Of a DNA stretch of 64,000 nucleotides, positions 1 through 7,960 are shown one piece after another. The stretch comes from Natribaculum luteum. Lineage in GTDB: Archaea > Halobacteriota > Halobacteria > Halobacteriales > Natrialbaceae. The stretch is taken from assembly GCF_023008545.1 (NCBI RefSeq), contig NZ_CP095397.1:1426001-1490000 (forward strand), in the 5' to 3' direction. The translations under genes were made by a program, and so were the position numbers. The notes beneath the pieces were generated by a model. That model was not told where the DNA came from, did not search any database, and worked only from the letters and a program-made list of their open reading frames with translations. Within the stretch, counting starts at the first letter, position 1; each line of letters begins with the position of its first letter.

Positions 1-1461
1 CCGATCCTGGGACCCACGGAAGAGATCGACGGCCTCTGGTGGGCGCTTGCGATCTGGGTCACCCAGTCCGGCGGCGCGGGGAACCTCGTCGCCCACTGGA
101 TGGAAGACGGCGTCCCCCGCCTCGACGGCGAGCGCGTCGACGCGACGCCCGCGCACGTCTCGCGGTTCCAGCCCCACGCGGGGTCGCAGGCGTACACCCG
201 AGGCCGGGGCGCACAGCAGTACCAGGAGGTCTACCAGCTGATTCACCCGCGCGAACAGCCCCAGGGACAGCGCTCGCTCCGCCGGAGTCCCTTCTACGAC
301 CGCCAGAAAGAACTCGGTGCGGAGTTCTACGACGCGGGCGGCTGGGAAGTGCCGCAGTGGTACGAGACCAACGAGGCGCTGCTCGAGGAGTACGACGTGC
401 CCGACAGGCCGGACTGGCTCGACCGCAACTGGTCGAAAGCACAGGGCGTCGAACACCAGGCCGTCCGTGACCGCGTCGCGATGGTCGACATGACCACCTA
501 CACCGGGATCGAGGTGACCGGCGACGGCGCGACCGACCTCCTCCAGGGACTCCTGACGAACGACGTCGACGTCTCGCCGGGCCGGATTCGCTACGCGGCG
601 ATGTGCAATGAGGACGGGGGGATCCTCGCCGACGTGACGGTCGCACGGCTCGCGGCCGACCGCTATATGGTGTTTACGGGCGGGGGCAACTCCGCGACGC
701 TGCACTCGCGGTGGATCCGCGAGCACGCCCCCGACGACGGCTCCGTCTCGGTGACGACCCACGACTCGAGTATGTGCGGGATCGGCGTCTTCGGTCCCGA
801 GGCGCGAAACGTCCTGTCGTCGCTCGTCGAGGCCGACCTCTCGAACGACGCCTTCCCCTTCTACACCGCCCAGGAGACGTACCTCGAGAGCATCCCAGTG
901 ACGATGCTCAGGCTCTCCTACGCGGGCGAACTGGGCTGGGAACTGTACGCGCCGATGGAGTACGGCGCACAGCTCTGGGAGGCGATCGAAGACGCCGGCG
1001 AGGAGCACGGAATCGTCCCGATGGGCTGGGCGGCCCTCGACTCGACGAGCATGGAGAAAGGGTTCCGGCTGTGGGGAACCGACGTCACACCCGAGTACGA
1101 TCCCTACGAGGCCGGGATCGGCTTCGCCGTCGACCTCGAGACCGACTTCGTGGGCAAGGAGGCGCTGCTCGAGACTCGCGAGGCGGGGATCGACCGGCAG
1201 ATCACGCCGATCACGCTCGACGAACCCGGGGCCGTCGTCGACGCGGGCCACCCCGTGATGGACGGCGACGACGTGCTCGGCTACGTCGCTCGCGCGGACT
1301 ACGGCTACGCGATCGACGCCGGGATCGCCTACGCCTACCTGCCGGCCGAGTACGCCGAAGCCGGTCGAGCCCTCGAGATCAGCTACGAGAACGAACGTCT
1401 CCCGGCGACGGTGCGGGACGAACCGCTGTTCGATCCCGACCGCGAGAAGATGCTCCGCTGA
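1..1461 (+). CDS. C-terminal part of an FAD-dependent dimethylglycine/sarcosine dehydrogenase-like protein (FAO_M plus GcvT domains), 5' end outside the window
   Basis: The frame is open from base 1, so only the last 486 codons are visible and the FAD-binding N-terminus is missing. The visible part starts in the oxidoreductase domain (PILGPTEEIDGLWWA), continues through a central section with QLIHPREQPQGQRSL and then a full aminomethyltransferase (GcvT-type) fold: EVTGDGATDLLQGLLTND, LSYAGELGWELY, MGWAALDSTSMEKGFRLWG and KEALLE. This order is that of dimethylglycine and sarcosine dehydrogenases, which demethylate N-methylglycines and pass the methyl group to a folate-type carrier. The exact substrate cannot be read from the sequence. 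It ends 4 bp before the ammonia-lyase gene, so the two are probably cotranscribed. A BCCT transporter, SHMT and RidA follow, which favours a role in betaine/dimethylglycine breakdown. Confidence 0.85.
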   Translation, partial: PILGPTEEIDGLWWALAIWVTQSGGAGNLVAHWMEDGVPRLDGERVDATPAHVSRFQPHAGSQAYTRGRGAQQYQEVYQLIHPREQPQGQRSLRRSPFYDRQKELGAEFYDAGGWEVPQWYETNEALLEEYDVPDRPDWLDRNWSKAQGVEHQAVRDRVAMVDMTTYTGIEVTGDGATDLLQGLLTNDVDVSPGRIRYAAMCNEDGGILADVTVARLAADRYMVFTGGGNSATLHSRWIREHAPDDGSVSVTTHDSSMCGIGVFGPEARNVLSSLVEADLSNDAFPFYTAQETYLESIPVTMLRLSYAGELGWELYAPMEYGAQLWEAIEDAGEEHGIVPMGWAALDSTSMEKGFRLWGTDVTPEYDPYEAGIGFAVDLETDFVGKEALLETREAGIDRQITPITLDEPGAVVDAGHPVMDGDDVLGYVARADYGYAIDAGIAYAYLPAEYAEAGRALEISYENERLPATVRDEPLFDPDREKMLR

Positions 1462-1465
1462 CGCC

Positions 1466-2692
1466 ATGAGCCAGGACTACCGGACCGTCGCGTACGAGGA
1501 CGTCGAGGCCGCCCGCGAGCGACTCGACGACGAGTCGGTCGTCAAGCACACGCCGGTCGAGCGGAGCACCTCGCTCGACGAACTAACCGGCGGCGAGGTG
1601 CACCTGAAGATGGAACACCTCCAGTGGACGGGCTCGTTCAAGACCCGCGGCGCGTACAACAAGATTGCCCAGTGTGCCGACGACGTCGATCGCGTCGTCG
1701 CGGCGAGCGCCGGAAATCACGCCCAGGGCGTCGCGCTCGCGGCGACCAAACTCGGAGTGGAGTCGACCATCGTCATGCCCCGGAGTGCGCCACAGGCCAA
1801 AGTCGACGCGACCCGAGACTACGGTGCAGACGTCGAACTCGTCGGGAGCGACTTCCGAGAGGCGATGGTCCACGCTCAGGGACTCGTCGACGACGACGCC
1901 GAGTTCGTCCACGCCTACGACGACCCGGCCATCGTCGCCGGCCAGGGAACCCTCGGGATCGAGATGTACGAGGACCTCCCCGACGTCGACACCGTCGTCG
2001 TCCCGATCGGCGGCGGCGGGCTCGTCTCCGGTATCGCCACCGCCTTCGCCGAACTGTCGCCGGAGACGCGCGTCGTCGGCGTCCAGGCCTCGGGTGCCGC
2101 GACCGTCCCGGACAGTCTCCAGAAGGGCACGCCCGTCTCGCTCGAGTCCGTCGACACCATCGCCGACGGCATCGCAACGGGCGGCATCTCGGAGCTGACG
2201 CTCTCGCTGATCGACGCGCACGTCGACGAGGTGGTCACGGTCACGGACGGCGAGATCGCCCGGGCGATCCTGCTGTTGCTCGAGCGGGCGAAGCAGGTCG
2301 TCGAGGGCGCAGGTGCGGCCTCGGTCGCTGCGGTCGTCAGCGACGAACTCGACGTGGACGGCGAGACGGTGATGCCGTTGCTCTGTGGCGGGAACCTCGA
2401 TATGACGATGCTACAGACAGTGCTCGTCCACGCGTTGACCGACCGCGAACAGCTGTTGCGACTGCGCGTGCGGATCGACGACCGGCCCGGCAAGATGCAG
2501 GAGATCTCGGGGATCATCGCCGAGCACAACGCCAACATCCAGACCGTCCGCCACGACCGGTCGGAACCCGAACTCGACGTCGGCGAGGCCTACCTCGTCT
2601 TCCAGATCGAGACCAGCGGCGCGGGACAGGCACGGGCGATCATCCGGTCGATTCGCGATCATGGCTACGAGGTCAGGCACGTCAACGCCTGA
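1466..2692 (+). CDS. ilvA: Threonine/serine ammonia-lyase (PLP-dependent) with C-terminal ACT domain
   Basis: This 408-aa protein is a fold-type II PLP enzyme that deaminates threonine to 2-oxobutanoate or serine to pyruvate. The Schiff-base lysine is K59 in GSFKTRGAYNK. The SAGNHAQG substrate loop lies near residue 81, the glycine-rich phosphate loop IGGGGL near 177, and CGGNLD follows. From about residue 330 an ACT domain (LRVRIDDRPGKMQEISGI) suggests amino-acid regulation. The length fits the single-ACT IlvA/TdcB type. The ATG lies 4 bp after the preceding stop, which points to an operon. Family knowledge cannot separate biosynthetic threonine use from catabolic serine use. The neighbouring demethylase, SHMT and RidA make serine deamination plausible (inference). 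The stop codon overlaps the left end of a palindromic repeat. Confidence 0.92.
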   Translation: MSQDYRTVAYEDVEAARERLDDESVVKHTPVERSTSLDELTGGEVHLKMEHLQWTGSFKTRGAYNKIAQCADDVDRVVAASAGNHAQGVALAATKLGVESTIVMPRSAPQAKVDATRDYGADVELVGSDFREAMVHAQGLVDDDAEFVHAYDDPAIVAGQGTLGIEMYEDLPDVDTVVVPIGGGGLVSGIATAFAELSPETRVVGVQASGAATVPDSLQKGTPVSLESVDTIADGIATGGISELTLSLIDAHVDEVVTVTDGEIARAILLLLERAKQVVEGAGAASVAAVVSDELDVDGETVMPLLCGGNLDMTMLQTVLVHALTDREQLLRLRVRIDDRPGKMQEISGIIAEHNANIQTVRHDRSEPELDVGEAYLVFQIETSGAGQARAIIRSIRDHGYEVRHVNA

Positions 2693-2776
2693 TACGGACT
2701 ACTGCAAGTCATTCCAGGTGCAACCGCGACCGTCCTGCGGTTGCACCGGTACATCGGCACAGCAGACCGTATGATA
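2690..2776 (+). repeat. Dispersed palindromic element, copy 1
   Basis: The left arm starts in the ilvA stop codon (TGATACGG) and the right arm ends CCGTATGATA, its near complement. Inside lies a strong stem, GGTGCAACCGC and GCGGTTGCACC around a 9-nt loop. The arms align with those at 28173, 44076, 57730, 61624 and 62759: consensus left arm about TCATACCGTCTGCTGTCCGT, right arm about GGTACAGCAGGCATTATCAC. No protein is encoded. Confidence 0.8.
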
Positions 2777-2906
2777 CTGCCTGCCGCACCCGTTTTCCGA
2801 AGACCGTCGGGCGAGTGTGCTGGAGAACGGAAACGACCGACGGTGCGAAACGCGTCCGTCGATGCGGGAAACGGTCGCGAACTCGGTACCGCCGGAAAAT
2901 TCTGCT

Positions 2907-2944
2907 GGTTCATTTAAAAATCACACAGGTGATGAACGTGAACC
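2907..2944. promoter_or_regulatory. Nested inverted repeats over a TATA-like sequence in the leader of the BCCT gene
   Basis: GGTTCA (2907-2912) and TGAACC (2939-2944) flank a second inverted repeat, ATCAC-ACAG-GTGAT (2920-2933). The AT-rich TTTAAAAA between them resembles a TATA box. It lies 146 bp before the BCCT start codon in an otherwise gene-free stretch (2777-3089). A regulator-binding promoter or a structured leader would both fit; the sequence alone does not decide. Confidence 0.4.
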
Positions 2945-3089
2945 TTGAAGCGGTGCTTTGTCAAGTATTATCGTGATGCCTAGTAACACGGTTGCTCGTG
3001 ACACGGAGGGGGTACAGTGCGATCCGGCCGCGCTCGCGGTCTATCGCTCGAGGGAACGCTGTATACACGACGGAAGACGGTGAGTTTCC

Positions 3090-4733
3090 ATGAGTGAATC
3101 AGATGCACGCGGTGCGATCGGCGAGTTCGTCGACGAACTCGACCACACCGTCTTCGGCATCGGGTTCGCGGTCGCGGCCATCGCCGTGGTCGCGTTCATC
3201 CTCAGACCCGACACCGCGTCGACGTACATGAACGACGCGAACGACTTCCTGTGGACCGCCCTCGGCTGGTGGTACCTGCTCGCGATGTTCGTCCTCGTCG
3301 TGTTTGTCGGATTCCTGATATTCGGCCCGTGGGGGAACATCAAACTCGGCGACGAAGACGAAGAGCCGGAGTTTACGTTCCTCGCGTACTTCGCGATGCT
3401 GTACTCGGCGGGGATCGCCGCCGGCATCGTCTTCTGGGGGCCTGCCGAGGCGATCTTCCACTACGACGCCGTCTCGCCGTTCGTCGGCGCGGAGTCACAG
3501 ACGCCGGCGGCCGCCGTCGGCGCGATCCAGTACACGTTCTTCCACTGGGGGATCTCGGCGTGGACGGCGTACGTGGTCATGGGCCTGCCCATCGCGTACT
3601 ACGCCTACCGCTACGACGCGCCGTTGCGCATCTCGACGGTGATCGCCCCGTGGATCGGCCTCGACAACCTCGATAGCCCGCTCGCGAAACTCATCGACAT
3701 CCTCGCGGTGTTCGCGACGATCGGCGGCGTCGCGACCACCCTGGGACTGGTCGGGAGCCAGTTCCTCGTCGGCGTCGAGTGGACTACCGGGACGAGCGTC
3801 GGCGACCTCGGGACGATCCTCGTGATCACTGGCCTCACCGTCGCGTTCACCCTGTCGGTCGCCCTCGGCGTCGAACGCGGCATTCGTCGGGTCTCGTACT
3901 TCAACATGGCCCTGTTCGCGGTGATGACCGTCGCGACCTTCCTGCTCGGGCCGACGACGTACATCATGTCGACCGGCACCGAGGCCCTCGGCGCGTACCT
4001 GAATCAGTTCGTCACGATGAGCTTCTACACCGGTGCCGCCCAGAGCGCGAGCGGGGGCGTCGCCGGCTGGGTCGGCGGCTGGACGATCTTCTACTGGGCG
4101 TGGTGGTTCTCCTGGACGCCGTTCGTCGGGCTGTTCATCGCCCGCATCTCGAGGGGTCGGACGGTTCGCCAGGTCGCCGTCACGGGCGTTCTCGCCTCCA
4201 CCGGCGTCACGATCCCCTGGTTCGCGACGATGGGCGGGACGGCCATCTTCCTGCAAAATAGCGGCCAGGCCGACATCCTCACCGTCGTCGGCAACCTCGG
4301 CGAGGCCGCGTCTGGCTACCCGCTGTTCGAGGCGCTCCCGCTCGGCGGGCTGTTGACGGCGATGTTCCTCGTGCTCGTGACGACGTTCCTCGTCACGTCG
4401 GCCGACTCCTCGACGCTGGCACTGGGAATGCTCACCACTGGCGGCGCGGAACGGCCCTCGACGATCAACCGCGTCATCTGGGGCTTTCTCATCGGTGCGC
4501 TCGCGTCGCTTCTGATGGTCACCGGCGGCGTCGACGCCCTGCAGGCGGCCGCCATCATCACCGGCGGCCCGTTCTCGGTCGTCGCGGTGCTCGCCGTCGC
4601 GTCGATGGCCGTCTCCTTCGGCCGGCGACGCGCGCTGTTCCTCCGCGAGGAAGACGGCGTCGACCTCCCCGGCTCGAGCGGTGTGATCGGCCGCGAACCC
4701 GAGGTCGCGGGCGAGCCACAGGACGACGACTGA
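3090..4733 (+). CDS. BCCT-family transporter (betaine/choline/carnitine type)
   Basis: This 547-aa integral membrane carrier has the usual twelve or so helices and a charged C-terminal tail. The family signature is present in GGWTIFYWAWWFSWTPF. Segment FHWGISAWTAY (W153, W158, Y161) keeps the tryptophan/tyrosine spacing of the aromatic cage that holds trimethylammonium groups in characterised BCCT carriers. The glycine segment of helix 3 reads AGIAAG instead of the common GMGIG, so substrate or ion coupling may differ. BCCT carriers import betaine, choline or carnitine for osmoprotection or nutrition. Placed between a dimethylglycine-dehydrogenase-like gene and glyA, this one could feed a betaine catabolic route (inference). 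The start ATG is 20 bp downstream of TATACACGACG and follows a long leader with inverted repeats. Confidence 0.93.
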   Translation: MSESDARGAIGEFVDELDHTVFGIGFAVAAIAVVAFILRPDTASTYMNDANDFLWTALGWWYLLAMFVLVVFVGFLIFGPWGNIKLGDEDEEPEFTFLAYFAMLYSAGIAAGIVFWGPAEAIFHYDAVSPFVGAESQTPAAAVGAIQYTFFHWGISAWTAYVVMGLPIAYYAYRYDAPLRISTVIAPWIGLDNLDSPLAKLIDILAVFATIGGVATTLGLVGSQFLVGVEWTTGTSVGDLGTILVITGLTVAFTLSVALGVERGIRRVSYFNMALFAVMTVATFLLGPTTYIMSTGTEALGAYLNQFVTMSFYTGAAQSASGGVAGWVGGWTIFYWAWWFSWTPFVGLFIARISRGRTVRQVAVTGVLASTGVTIPWFATMGGTAIFLQNSGQADILTVVGNLGEAASGYPLFEALPLGGLLTAMFLVLVTTFLVTSADSSTLALGMLTTGGAERPSTINRVIWGFLIGALASLLMVTGGVDALQAAAIITGGPFSVVAVLAVASMAVSFGRRRALFLREEDGVDLPGSSGVIGREPEVAGEPQDDD

Positions 4734-4795
4734 CGCCTACCGCCTCGTACCGATTCTTCACAAACGTTTTGCCTGCGTGACGTGTCCAACGAGCC

Positions 4796-5338
4796 ATGAA
4801 ACGACGGGCGTACATCGCCGCGTCGGGAGCCGGAACGATCGCGCTCGCCGGCGCACTCGTCGGATTTTCGCGTCCGTCTCTCCGCGCCGCGTTCCACGGA
4901 CCACGCGGCGTGGACCTGACGATCGATCGGGATCGCGACGGCAACTCGCCGCTCGAGGTGTCCGGAACGCTGGTCGACGACGAGGTGACCGTCTCGAGCC
5001 CCGCCCGTCTGCGCCTCGCGGTGCGAAACCGGGGCGACCGCGACGTCGACTACGGAACCGGCGTGCCGCCGCCGCTGGGCGTCCTCGCGGCCGGCGGCGC
5101 GACGCTCTGGACGGACGCCTACGTCGAGAGCGAGCACGTCGACGGCAGTCGGCTGTTACGAACCGTGACCAGCGTCGACGACGTCGGCCTCGTCCAGCCG
5201 GTCCGGGCGGGCGAGACGGTCGACGAGACCTACGCGTTCGCCGCGTCGCCCGGCGAGTACCGCGTCTCGAGACACGGCAACCCGTTCGAACTCGACGGAG
5301 TCGGCTACGCTGTCACGCTACGGGTCTTCGAGAAGTGA
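4796..5338 (+). CDS. Predicted exported, membrane-anchored haloarchaeal protein of unknown function
   Basis: The 180-aa product starts MKRRAYIAASGAGTIALAGA, a basic N-terminus with twin arginines followed by a hydrophobic stretch to about residue 25. That looks like a Tat-type signal or a membrane anchor. There is no lipobox cysteine. The remainder (about 35-180) is rich in beta-forming residues with RLAVRNRGDRDVDY and AGETVDETYAF, reminiscent of extracellular Ig-like domains, but I recognise no family. It follows the BCCT gene by 62 bp on the same strand, with AT-rich TTCACAAACG about 30 bp upstream, so it may have its own promoter. The neighbour on the 3' side is convergent (usp). Confidence 0.7.
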   Translation: MKRRAYIAASGAGTIALAGALVGFSRPSLRAAFHGPRGVDLTIDRDRDGNSPLEVSGTLVDDEVTVSSPARLRLAVRNRGDRDVDYGTGVPPPLGVLAAGGATLWTDAYVESEHVDGSRLLRTVTSVDDVGLVQPVRAGETVDETYAFAASPGEYRVSRHGNPFELDGVGYAVTLRVFEK

Positions 5339-5406
5339 CGAGCGCCCGGTGACGAGCGTGCCGTCGCGACGGTACCGGATCGGTCGCCGCCCACCGACCG
5401 CTCGAG

Positions 5407-5847
5407 TCACTCGAGTTTCGCCTGTCTGATCGACAGTACGGGAACCCCGGCGGTCCTGACGACTCGCTCGGCGACGCTGCCGAGGATCACGTCGCCGACG
5501 CCGTCGCGACCCTGGGTCCCCATGACGATCGCATCGACGTCTGCCTCCTCGGCGTAGTCGACGATCTCCTCGTGGGCCTTCCCGCTTCTGACGGCGCCGA
5601 CGCCCTCGAGTCTGCGCTCGTCGGCCATGGCGACGACCTCGTCGGTCACGTCCTCGCCGTAGCGTTTCCACTCGTCGTGTTCCGCAGCCTGGGCCATCGA
5701 GTCGGAGGGCAGTGCCGTCACCCTGGACTCGACGACGTACAGCGCGTGGACCGTCGCGCCGAGTTCCGCCGCGAGGTCGACGCCGTGTTCGGCCGCGTTC
5801 TGTGCTTCCGTGCTTCCGTCGGTCGGAACGAGTATGCTGTCGTACAT
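5407..5847 (-). CDS. Universal stress protein (UspA family)
   Basis: The product begins MYDSILVPTDGSTEAQNAA and has about 146 residues. The ATP-binding USP signature appears near the C-terminus as GTQGRDGVGDVILGSVAERV (G-2x-G-9x-G-S/T type), followed by PVLSI. Proteins of this family bind ATP and modulate stress responses; no specific role can be read here. An in-frame ATG three codons upstream (5856) would add MET. I prefer 5847 because GGAG sits 4 nt before it and MYDSILVPTDGS is the canonical family start. It follows glyA by 23 bp on the same strand and is probably cotranscribed with it. Confidence 0.9.
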   Translation of the reverse strand: MYDSILVPTDGSTEAQNAAEHGVDLAAELGATVHALYVVESRVTALPSDSMAQAAEHDEWKRYGEDVTDEVVAMADERRLEGVGAVRSGKAHEEIVDYAEEADVDAIVMGTQGRDGVGDVILGSVAERVVRTAGVPVLSIRQAKLE

Positions 5848-5870
5848 GGTCTCCATTTCGTATCGGTGGT

Positions 5871-7115
5871 TCAGTCGTAGATCGGATGCTCTGCACAGAG
5901 TCGCTCGACGTCCGCCCGTACCTCGGCGCGAACGTCCTCGTCTTCCGGCGCGTCGAGGACGTCGACGATGCAGTGGCCGACCCGTTCGATCTCCTCGGGA
6001 CCGAACCCGCGAGTGGTCAGCGCGGGCGTGCCGATCCGAACGCCGCTGGTGACGAACGGGCTCCGGGTCTCGCCCGGCACCGTGTTCTTGTTGACGACGA
6101 TGTCGACTGCCGAGAGCGCCTCCTCGGCGTCTTTGCCCGTCAGGTCCGGGTGGGAGTCCCGGAGGTCGACGAGCACGAGGTGTTTGTCGGTGCCGCCGGA
6201 GACCATCGACAGGCCGCGCTCGCGGAAGACGTCCGCCAGCACCGTCGCGTTCTCGACCGTCCGCTCGGCGTACTCCTCGAAATCGGGGGTCAGCGCCTCC
6301 GCGAAGCCGACGGCCTTCCCCGCGACGTTGTGCAACAGCGGCCCACCCTGGCTGCCGGGGAACACCGCCGAGTCGACGTCGTCGGCGTACTCCTCGTCGC
6401 ACATGATGATCCCGCCACGCCCCGCGCGGATCGTCTTGTGCGTGCTCCCGGTGACGAAGTCGGCGTGGGCGACCGGACTCGAGTGGACGCCCGCCGCCAC
6501 CAGCCCCGTGATGTGGGCGATGTCCGCTAGGTTGTAGGCGTCGACTGCGTCGGCGACCTCGCCGATCCGCGCCCAGTCGAACTCGCGGGGGTACGCCGAG
6601 GAGCCGCTGACGATCAGGTCGGGGTCGAACTCGCGGGCCTGCGCCTCGAGGTCGTCGTAGTCGACGTAGCCCGTCTCGGGGTCGACCTCGTACTGTTCGA
6701 CCTCGTAGAGCTGTCCGGAGAAGTTGACGTGGTGGCCGTGACTGAGGTGGCCGCCGTGGGTGAGATCCAGCGAGAGGATTCTGTCGCCCGGCTCGAGGAC
6801 GGCGAAGTAGACGCCCATGTTCGCCTGTGTGCCCGAGTGGGGCTGGACGTTGACGTGGTCTGTCCCCCACAGCTCTTTCGCCCGGTCGATCGCGAGTCGC
6901 TCGACTTCGTCGACGTACTCGCAGCCGCCGTAGTAGCGCGCCCCGGGGTAGCCCTCGGCGTACTTGTTCGTCAGGACCGTCCCCTGTGCCTCGAGGACCG
7001 CTTCGGAGACGTGGTTCTCCGAGGCGATCATGCCCAGCGTCGACTCTTGTCGATCGCGTTCGCGTTCGACGGCGTCGGCGACCGCCGGATCGACCTGTTT
7101 GATATGGTCTGTCAT
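5871..7115 (-). CDS. glyA: Serine hydroxymethyltransferase
   Basis: This 414-aa PLP enzyme interconverts serine and glycine with a folate-type C1 carrier. Visible features are the N-terminal LGMIASENHVSEAV, NKYAEGYPGARYYGG, NVQPHSGTQAN, the PLP-lysine segment VTGSTHKTIRAGRGG, and SGVRIGTPALTTRGF near the C-terminus. The length matches bacterial/archaeal SHMT. Start MTDHIKQVDP was chosen over a TTG nine codons upstream because it matches the family N-terminus. The usp gene follows on the same strand. With the demethylase, ammonia-lyase and RidA genes nearby, it could turn glycine from N-methylglycine breakdown into serine while using released C1 units (inference). Confidence 0.96.
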   Translation of the reverse strand: MTDHIKQVDPAVADAVERERDRQESTLGMIASENHVSEAVLEAQGTVLTNKYAEGYPGARYYGGCEYVDEVERLAIDRAKELWGTDHVNVQPHSGTQANMGVYFAVLEPGDRILSLDLTHGGHLSHGHHVNFSGQLYEVEQYEVDPETGYVDYDDLEAQAREFDPDLIVSGSSAYPREFDWARIGEVADAVDAYNLADIAHITGLVAAGVHSSPVAHADFVTGSTHKTIRAGRGGIIMCDEEYADDVDSAVFPGSQGGPLLHNVAGKAVGFAEALTPDFEEYAERTVENATVLADVFRERGLSMVSGGTDKHLVLVDLRDSHPDLTGKDAEEALSAVDIVVNKNTVPGETRSPFVTSGVRIGTPALTTRGFGPEEIERVGHCIVDVLDAPEDEDVRAEVRADVERLCAEHPIYD

Positions 7116-7297
7116 ACCGATACCATCGAGGAATCCACGCAAGTATCTTGATCACAGGTAATCGACCCGTTCAAAAGACGGTCGTCCGACCGGTTGCCGG
7201 CCGACGCCGCGCTCCCCGGGCTCGCGCCGACTTAATACTCTGTATTGTCACAGGTCCTGATTTACACGTTTACGTACTGCAACATACATTCGCACTC

Positions 7298-7678
7298 GTG
7301 AAACGAACCATCAGCACCGACGACGCTCCAGCCGCGGTCGGCGCGTACAGCCAGGCGACCGTCGCGAACGGGCTCCTCTTCACCGCCGGACAGCTCCCGC
7401 TGACCCCCGACGGCGACCTGCTCGAGGACGCGTCTGTCGCCGAGCAGACCCGCCAGTGTCTCGAGAACGTCGAGGCCATCCTCGCGACCGAAGGACTCGA
7501 CCTCTCTGCTGTCCTCAAGGTGACGGTATTTCTCGACGACATCGAGGACTTCGAGGAGATGAACGAGACGTACGCGAGTTTCTTCGACGAGCAGCCGCCG
7601 GCCAGAAGCGCGGTCGAAGTCGGGAACGTCCCGAAAGGTGCTGCCCTCGAGATCGAGGTCGTCGCGGCGACCGAGTGA
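7298..7678 (+). CDS. ridA: RidA family 2-iminobutanoate/2-iminopropanoate deaminase
   Basis: The 126-aa protein matches the RidA/YjgF fold throughout: GAYSQATVANGLLFTAGQLP near the N-terminus, NVEAILATEGLDLSAVLKVTV in the middle, and the C-terminal PPARSAVEVGNVPKGAALEIE, which includes the conserved arginine that binds the substrate carboxylate. RidA hydrolyses the reactive enamine/imine products that PLP ammonia-lyases release from threonine and serine. Finding it 4.6 kb from the IlvA-type enzyme is functionally coherent. The start is GTG; an upstream in-frame ATG at 7148 would pass through promoter-like DNA. TTTACACGTTTACG at 7261-7274 is a likely TATA region. Confidence 0.93.
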   Translation: MKRTISTDDAPAAVGAYSQATVANGLLFTAGQLPLTPDGDLLEDASVAEQTRQCLENVEAILATEGLDLSAVLKVTVFLDDIEDFEEMNETYASFFDEQPPARSAVEVGNVPKGAALEIEVVAATE

Positions 7679-7682
7679 CCGC

Positions 7683-7880
7683 CTACCCTCCCTTGATGAG
7701 CCGCAACACGGTGACGTGGTCGGTCTCGACCGGCTGATCCTCGGGGACGGGCCGACCGTCGACGAGGACGCTCACCTCGTGGGGGCTCAACTCGACCTCG
7801 GCCAGCAGGTCGGCGTAGGTCGGTGCCTCGAGGTCGACCTCGTGGGTCCCCTCGCCTTTGACGTCGACGGTGACGCGCAT
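7683..7880 (-). CDS. samp2: Ubiquitin-like small archaeal modifier protein SAMP2
   Basis: A 65-aa beta-grasp protein ending in LRLIKGG. The exposed C-terminal di-glycine is what the E1-like enzyme UbaA adenylates, and a SAMP2-type ending of this form is known in haloarchaea. The middle SPHEVSVLVDGRPVPEDQ also matches that family. SAMP2 can be attached to target lysines and also serves as sulfur carrier for tRNA thiolation. The gene is too short to have a safe upstream start; ATG at 7880 gives the expected length. It is convergent with ridA with only 4 bp between the stops, and lies downstream of the bactofilin-like gene on its own strand. Confidence 0.9.
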   Translation of the reverse strand: MRVTVDVKGEGTHEVDLEAPTYADLLAEVELSPHEVSVLVDGRPVPEDQPVETDHVTVLRLIKGG

Positions 7881-7960
7881 GGCCGTCCTTGCTGGCGACG
7901 GGACTTGAGCGCGTCGCTCGTGGCCGCCCGAACCAGGTCCGCTCGAACGACCGACCCGTC

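Noticed and set aside
2690-2776. Simple rho-independent type terminator of ilvA
   Set aside because: No T-run follows the stem, and the same arms recur at other loci, so a repeat family explains it better, although a terminator role is still possible.
5407-7155. One long minus-strand open frame of 582 codons that runs through usp and across glyA
   Set aside because: Only its last 146 codons are real (UspA). The rest is arginine/glycine-rich shadow of glyA, which has a full SHMT sequence in another frame.
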